This document shows, piece after piece, positions 6,609 through 10,365 of a stretch of 10,365 bases of DNA. Numbering within the stretch: position 1 is the stretch's first letter; each line of letters opens with the position of its first letter. The position numbers were made by a program, and so were the translations under genes. Origin of the DNA: Candidatus Hermodarchaeota archaeon. GTDB taxonomy: Archaea; Asgardarchaeota; Hermodarchaeia; Hermodarchaeales; Hermodarchaeaceae. The notes beneath the pieces are model-generated. The model ran no database searches. It was not told the DNA's origin and saw only the letters and a list, made by a program, of their open reading frames with translations. The stretch covers positions 1-10,365 of the forward strand of contig JAEOSV010000175.1 of assembly GCA_016840185.1 (NCBI GenBank). Reading direction: 5' to 3'.

Positions 6609-7829
6609 TTAGATTGACAATTCTTTGACGTTTCCTTCAGCATCAATGGACTGGATCAACAGCGGGCTACCGCTTCCGGTTACTGTTTCGAGTTTTAGAT
6701 ATTCTTGCATGACTCCAAGAAATTCCATAGGTTCAATACAAGCTTCAGGTGGAAACACGCCTTTCCACGGAATTTTTCCTCGATGCATCAGGGTGGCACC
6801 AATTGCCGCTGGAATTCCTGTACCTTCTCCCATGGCCTGACCAATGGACCATAATGAGAATACGTATTGATGGGGTTTACCCTTCTTTTGGCCCGCAACC
6901 ACTATTTTTGCGCACCCCCGTTGTTTGCCGAACTTCGTCTCTTTGAGAATTTTTTCACGTTCTTCAATGATGTAGGCTATAATGAAATCACGGGGTGTAA
7001 CAGGTACCCCTTTTACTATAATCGGCTCCTCACCGGTTAATCCCAACTTTACTAAGTTAATTATGAAGTTGAAATATCGGTCAGGGAGCACTGTTCCCTT
7101 GTTGGTTACACGTTGACATTGGATGTAGTTGGGGAGCGTGATTGTTTCAGGGTGTGGATACGGATAGCACAGGTGAGTGCCAATTTCATGGAAGGTAACC
7201 TCTTCTCGCAGTGCTATACCTTTTTCGTCAAAGAAACGAACCGTGTGTTCCTCTCCTTCCAGGAACATTGGAATTTCCGAGGTCATGGCATGAATACGGT
7301 GGGCAATCACTGCTGCGCCTTCGACAGGTTCTCCGCCATGAGCATGGAAGATATCAATGGAATCGATTCGGTCAAGAAGCTGATTGGCGGCGAATCGAAC
7401 GAGGATGTTAGAGACCCCTGGAGAGCTGCCCATGCCAATGAGGGCTGAGATATTCGCTTTCTTAGCCTTAGAATCCATCGCTAACAAGGCCTGCGTCGGT
7501 TCGACATCATCACACACATCAACGTAGTTAATACCCGATTTAATAACAGCCTCCAAGATGGGAGGTCCAAAACGAAAGAATGGTCCTACACAATTGAGAA
7601 CAACATCCGATCCTTCGATGACCGATTGAATACTCTTAGGATCTAATGCATTCACTTCGAGGGCTGAACAGTCTCCACCAAGTTCATCAGCGAGCTTTTG
7701 TGCACCAGCAGTGTTGATGTCAGCAATGATGATTTCATCAAAATCTGGGAGCTCTTTGAGTGTTCGCACAGCAATACTGCCAACGGCTCCGCATCCACCA
7801 AGTACGGTGATTCGGGTCATGATTTTCAT
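6609..7829 (-). CDS. Saccharopine dehydrogenase-family NAD(P)-binding oxidoreductase
   Basis: The 406-residue protein opens with a Rossmann fold: GGCGAVGS at 11-18 is the dinucleotide loop, and D37 at the end of the second strand suggests NAD(H) rather than NADP(H). Family hallmarks follow: LNCVGPFFRFG (78-88), the YVDVCDD segment (102-108), GMGSSPGVSN (132-141), and a C-terminal block at about 333-371 (GEGTGIP, then GVFPPEACIEP) seen in saccharopine reductase and lysine-ketoglutarate reductase relatives. Members act in lysine metabolism or polyamine synthesis (carboxynorspermidine type), and many are uncharacterised, so the substrate is open. Length fits the single-enzyme form. Start is ATG 7829; Met4 (7820) is an alternative, as neither has a clear ribosome binding site. 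It precedes the FGGY kinase gene on the same strand and is divergent from the GTPase operon. Confidence 0.9.
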   Translation of the reverse strand: MKIMTRITVLGGCGAVGSIAVRTLKELPDFDEIIIADINTAGAQKLADELGGDCSALEVNALDPKSIQSVIEGSDVVLNCVGPFFRFGPPILEAVIKSGINYVDVCDDVEPTQALLAMDSKAKKANISALIGMGSSPGVSNILVRFAANQLLDRIDSIDIFHAHGGEPVEGAAVIAHRIHAMTSEIPMFLEGEEHTVRFFDEKGIALREEVTFHEIGTHLCYPYPHPETITLPNYIQCQRVTNKGTVLPDRYFNFIINLVKLGLTGEEPIIVKGVPVTPRDFIIAYIIEEREKILKETKFGKQRGCAKIVVAGQKKGKPHQYVFSLWSIGQAMGEGTGIPAAIGATLMHRGKIPWKGVFPPEACIEPMEFLGVMQEYLKLETVTGSGSPLLIQSIDAEGNVKELSI

Positions 7830-7902
7830 TCATTTACACTGGTATTTAGTTGTACTGCCAGTTTCAAGGTCTTGGTTTTGGTTTCCATAAGCTGCTAAAT
7901 CG

Positions 7903-7911
7903 TATATATTT
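7903..7911. promoter_or_regulatory. TATA-like element between divergent transcripts
   Basis: TATATATTT on the plus strand (AAATATATA on the minus) is the most AT-rich, TATA-like element in the gap at 7830-8041. Read rightwards, it would start transcription near 7930-7935, making the hairpin at 7953-8008 part of the leader of the GTPase gene. Read leftwards, it lies about 75 bp before the oxidoreductase start. It could serve either direction. Confidence 0.45.
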
Positions 7912-7952
7912 GAAAAGCAAACATTCTTATCGTATTCAAAGGGCTTCTTAGT

Positions 7953-8008
7953 ATGCCATAAAGGAATAGGGGTCAGTTCCTAAAAGTACTGAATACCTTT
8001 TATGGCAT
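7953..8008 (+). promoter_or_regulatory. Nested inverted repeats / leader hairpin upstream of the GTPase operon
   Basis: The outer arms ATGCCATAAAGG (7953-7964) and CCTTTTATGGCAT (7996-8008) pair over 12 bp with a single bulged T. Nested inside are TCAGT (7973-7977) and ACTGA (7988-7992) around a 10-nt loop. The structure ends 33 bp before the preferred GTG start at 8042. It could be an RNA hairpin in the leader, controlling translation, or a pair of DNA half-sites for a dimeric regulator. No known riboswitch class was recognised. Confidence 0.5.
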
Positions 8009-8041
8009 GAAAGAAAGACACACCATTTGGGGTCACTATTC

Positions 8042-8575
8042 GTGGCGGAAACACCCTCATCTCAACGGTGGATATTCAAAGTCATACTCATGGGCGACTA
8101 TGCAGTAGGAAAAACCTGCATTATCCGAAGGTATGTATCAGATACCTTCATCGAAGATTACAAGGCAAGCATCGGTGTAGACATAACATCTCAAGAACTA
8201 GCCTTTGAGAAGGGTGAAGTGCAACTCCAAATATGGGACATGTCGGGCCAAACCGATTTCAAGCTTGTCCGTAGCCAATTCATGAGTGGAACCGACATGG
8301 GAATCATTGTTTTTGATTTAACACGTCCGAGTTCCCTCGAAAACGTATCACGTTGGATCAATGAAATTCATGCAATGGTGCCCAAGCTACCTTTAGTGCT
8401 TGTAGGTAACAAGTCGGATTTGACAAATGAACGGCAGATACCCAAAGATGCAGCTGAGAACACTGCAAAAGAACATGACATGATCTGGTACTTGGAAACA
8501 TCAGCAAAATCCGGGGACAACATCATTCAATTATTCAAAGACATCGCCCAACAACTATTAGCCGACATGAAGTAG
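8042..8575 (+). CDS. Rab/Ras-like small GTPase
   Basis: This is a single-domain P-loop GTPase of the Ras/Rab superfamily. Numbering from an upstream TTG at 8027 (182 residues), the motifs are G1 GDYAVGKT 23-30, switch I YKASIGVD 45-52, G3 WDMSGQ 70-75 with the catalytic glutamine Q75, G4 NKSD 128-131, and G5 ETSAK 157-161. GTG at 8042 (177 residues) is preferred because GGGGT lies 8 nt before it; the five extra residues from TTG add nothing conserved, and no in-frame ATG exists. The switch I threonine that contacts magnesium is replaced by S48, and the usual DTAGQE is DMSGQT. The C-terminus (LLADMK) has no cysteine for prenylation, as is usual in archaeal members, so membrane attachment would need a partner. 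The next gene starts 27 bp downstream, making a two-gene operon with a longin-like/zinc-ribbon protein, a plausible effector or regulator. Confidence 0.93.
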   Translation: MAETPSSQRWIFKVILMGDYAVGKTCIIRRYVSDTFIEDYKASIGVDITSQELAFEKGEVQLQIWDMSGQTDFKLVRSQFMSGTDMGIIVFDLTRPSSLENVSRWINEIHAMVPKLPLVLVGNKSDLTNERQIPKDAAENTAKEHDMIWYLETSAKSGDNIIQLFKDIAQQLLADMK

Positions 8576-8602
8576 GGAAAGCAATCCAGGGGGGAATGCT
8601 AA

Positions 8603-9511
8603 ATGCCGCAAGGAGCGGCGTTAATCGAATTCGATCAGAAGCTGGGTCCCGTATTCAAGTTCGCGGTTCCGACCACCCTTGAAGTCACGCAAGATGAAAC
8701 GATTGTCCTTTTTACTACACGGACGATGTTAAATGAAGGGTTTACAGGATTGAAGGTTAAAGATCGCGAATGGGTGACTTATCTTAATCCACCGTTTCTG
8801 TATTGCATCCTCTTAACGCCTGTGGAGCATCAAAAAGACTTTGAACAACCCATGATTGATGTGCTCGGGAAATATCATCCAAACGCACTCATTTCTCATG
8901 ATGAGCTGAGTGACTTGTACGATGACATAGTTTCGCGAATTGGTGAAAGTCTCCGGCAACGAATCAGCCAACAGCCAGTTGTTCAGGAACTGTTAACATT
9001 CATTGGAGAATCACCAGAACCATTACGTCCGTCTTGGTCAATCCAAACCGGATATCGCTATCCAAAAGCTGAACAAATCACCGGCGAACCCTCTGAAAAA
9101 ATCAATTCACTCCTTGGAATGATGATGGTAGCAGGACTATTACATGGACGCATCTGTGGAAATATCGCCATCTGTCCCCAATGTTCAAACCATCGGATAC
9201 TCCAACATGCAAGTTGTCCTAGATGTGGATTACCCACACTAGAATCAGGAATTGGCATAGAACATTTCACCTGTGAGTATACCGCGTTTATCGAACACTT
9301 TTCGACTCCACAGGGGCTCATCTGTCCCCAATGTAAAGCGCTTTTATCAACTGGCACTTACCGATCATTAGGTCGAGTGTATCATTGTGTTACGTGTAAC
9401 ACCTACCCCCACACACCTGAACAGATGTTCGGGTGTTTAGCCTGTAAAAACACCTTCACGTCGAAAGAAGCCAAGTATCAACCAGTGTATTGTTACACCG
9501 TCTTAGAATAA
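8603..9511 (+). CDS. Longin-like domain plus TackOD1-like zinc-ribbon protein
   Basis: The 302-residue protein has two parts. Residues about 3-115 have the strand-rich start and helices of a longin-like fold (ALIEFDQKLGPVFKF, strands to about 72, helices 75-92 and 100-120). Residues about 147-187 are helical. Residues about 188-302 form a cysteine-rich block with pairs C191/C194, C205/C208, C241/C244, C262/C265 and C278/C281, plus H221 and C224. That order and the ending KYQPVYCYTV resemble TackOD1, a metal-binding output domain described in archaeal signalling proteins. Enough ligands are present for two or three zinc sites. ATG 8603 follows a GGGGGG run at good distance; an ATG at 8596 is out of frame. 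Co-transcription with the small GTPase suggests the longin part contacts the GTPase and the zinc part acts as output. Domain names come from pattern recognition; the gene itself is certain. Confidence 0.9.
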   Translation: MPQGAALIEFDQKLGPVFKFAVPTTLEVTQDETIVLFTTRTMLNEGFTGLKVKDREWVTYLNPPFLYCILLTPVEHQKDFEQPMIDVLGKYHPNALISHDELSDLYDDIVSRIGESLRQRISQQPVVQELLTFIGESPEPLRPSWSIQTGYRYPKAEQITGEPSEKINSLLGMMMVAGLLHGRICGNIAICPQCSNHRILQHASCPRCGLPTLESGIGIEHFTCEYTAFIEHFSTPQGLICPQCKALLSTGTYRSLGRVYHCVTCNTYPHTPEQMFGCLACKNTFTSKEAKYQPVYCYTVLE

Positions 9512-9568
9512 CCGGAATCACCACAGGAAAGAACGTCATTGAAACAGCAGATGAACCCGTTTTACTAA

Positions 9569-9577
9569 TTTTTAATA
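9569..9577 (+). promoter_or_regulatory. T-rich/TATA-like element: end of GTPase operon and promoter of next gene
   Basis: TTTTTAATA, with TTTT at 9560-9563 just before it, lies in the 121-bp gap after the zinc-ribbon gene. The T-runs could terminate the GTPase operon. The AT-rich core could also be a TATA box, giving a start near 9600 and a leader of about 30 nt for the gene at 9633. Confidence 0.4.
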
Positions 9578-9632
9578 CTAGAAACACATAGATTCAGCAC
9601 ATTCCATACTCAATCATTGAACGGTGTTTGCT

Positions 9633-10365
9633 ATGGTAAACTTACTCATTGGATTTGGTATTCCCAACTGGGCCTGGGACATCATGGCACTAATCTTAAC
9701 CTTTCTTGTTTTGATGATTCTGATTCGTGTTAATGATATGCTCAGAAAACGCGAAATCATCCCCATCTATGTCTCACGAAAGGTCATTCACATCTTTGCT
9801 GCACCAATCTTCCTTGTTTGTTGGTTACTCTTTTCAGGTGATTACTACAGTCGTTACTTTGCTGCTGTTGTCCCGTTGCTCTTTGTCATCTTGTTCATTG
9901 CAATTGGAACAGGTGTGCTGAAGAATGAAGAATTCGTGAATACCATGTCGCGTGAAGGGGAACCCAGTGAGCTCCTCAAGGGTACACTCTTTTATGCACT
10001 GGTCATGGTTTTCTGTGCCATCTTCTTTTGGTTCGTCGGTGTTGATGGTACATTGCAGCCTAATTGGGCAGTTTTCATTCCCACTGCGATTCTCATCTTT
10101 GGTCCCCTTGCCGGTGGGGATGGTTTTGCGGATTTGATTGGCAGACGATTTGGAAAACGGAAATTCCATATCTTTGCTGATAAAAGCCTGATCGGCACAC
10201 TAGCCATGTTCATTTTCAGTCTACTCTTCACCTTAGGCCTCCTCTTCGTTTTCTGGTTAGTTCTCGACCCACTGTGGGCATCGGTGAACGTCACCGCGCT
10301 CATACTTCCAATTCTGGTTGTCTGTCTTGTTTGTACAATCATTGAGGTCTTTAGCCCTCGAAATC
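9633..10365 (+). CDS. SEC59/VTE5-type polyprenol (dolichol/phytol) kinase family membrane protein, 3' end beyond window
   Basis: The frame is open from ATG 9633 to the right edge (244 full codons); GGTG at 9623-9626 is the ribosome binding site. At least six hydrophobic helices are visible (about 14-33, 52-68, 75-95, 117-137, 146-163, 188-212, 218-238). Motifs of the CTP-dependent dolichol/phytol kinase family are in order: RKVIHI 49-54, GGDGFADLIGRRFG 161-174 with D163 as a likely metal/CTP ligand, DKSLIGTLAMF 183-193, and E238 in IIEVFSPRN at the edge, where the family has its E-x-x-S/P...DN ending. The family phosphorylates polyprenols or phytol using CTP in the membrane. In archaea it could serve dolichyl phosphate supply for N-glycosylation or recycling of geranylgeraniol for lipids. 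Phosphatidate cytidylyltransferases share the fold and are the main alternative. Only a short C-terminus appears to be missing. Confidence 0.85.
   Translation, partial: MVNLLIGFGIPNWAWDIMALILTFLVLMILIRVNDMLRKREIIPIYVSRKVIHIFAAPIFLVCWLLFSGDYYSRYFAAVVPLLFVILFIAIGTGVLKNEEFVNTMSREGEPSELLKGTLFYALVMVFCAIFFWFVGVDGTLQPNWAVFIPTAILIFGPLAGGDGFADLIGRRFGKRKFHIFADKSLIGTLAMFIFSLLFTLGLLFVFWLVLDPLWASVNVTALILPILVVCLVCTIIEVFSPRN

Noticed and set aside
7830..8041. Possible tRNA or known riboswitch in the divergent gap
   Set aside because: The stems do not form a cloverleaf and no conserved riboswitch core was recognised; kept only as an uncharacterised hairpin.
9058..9357. 99-codon minus-strand ORF opposite the zinc-ribbon region
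   Set aside because: It is the antisense of conserved cysteine motifs and has no start signal of its own.
9834..10342. Overlapping minus-strand ORFs of 111 and 116 codons opposite the polyprenol kinase gene
   Set aside because: The plus-strand frame has conserved motifs and membrane helices throughout; antisense frames of hydrophobic genes are often open by chance.

Overview
The window looks like archaeal DNA, most probably from an Asgard archaeon. The reasons are a Rab/Ras-type small GTPase without a prenylation tail, a longin-like protein ending in a zinc-ribbon block that resembles the archaeal TackOD1 output domain, AT-rich TATA-like boxes upstream of several genes, GGTG/GAGGT-type ribosome binding sites, TTG/GTG starts, and large surface proteins held by one C-terminal membrane helix. 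Base composition is moderate rather than very AT-rich, which fits a Thorarchaeia-like lineage better than Lokiarchaeia; that placement is inference.

Layout, left to right. (1) Positions 1-2468, minus strand: a very long open frame (at least 822 codons, running off the left edge) that starts at TTG. It encodes a secreted, sequon-rich ectodomain, one membrane helix and a cytosolic longin/roadblock-like domain. (2) 2684-4390, plus: a membrane-anchored BNR/Asp-box six-bladed propeller protein, divergent from gene 1 across a 215-bp promoter region. (3) 4525-4920, plus: a small SnoaL/NTF2-like protein preceded by a perfect 16-bp palindrome and a TATA box. (4) 4939-6528 and 6609-7829, minus: an FGGY carbohydrate kinase downstream of a saccharopine-dehydrogenase-like oxidoreductase, probably co-transcribed. 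(5) About 8042-8575 and 8603-9511, plus: a small GTPase and a longin-like/TackOD1-like zinc-ribbon protein, 27 bp apart, behind a leader that can fold into a long hairpin. (6) 9633 to the right edge, plus: a polytopic SEC59/VTE5-type (dolichol/phytol kinase family) membrane protein, truncated by the window.

The part most likely to be an undescribed system is the GTPase plus longin/TackOD1-like gene pair. Longin folds bind small GTPases in eukaryotic trafficking, and TackOD1 is regarded as a signalling output domain, so the pair could be a switch and its effector or regulator. The long left-hand membrane protein carries a further longin/roadblock-like domain on its cytosolic side and could be an input to such a switch, although it lies about 5.5 kb away. 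Several regulatory structures are unusually clear: the 16-bp palindrome at 4462-4477, the nested inverted repeats at 7953-8008, and T-rich tracts on both strands at the convergent gene ends near 4900-4932.

No RNA genes, mobile elements, CRISPR arrays or origins were seen. There is no gap over 300 bp without a gene.
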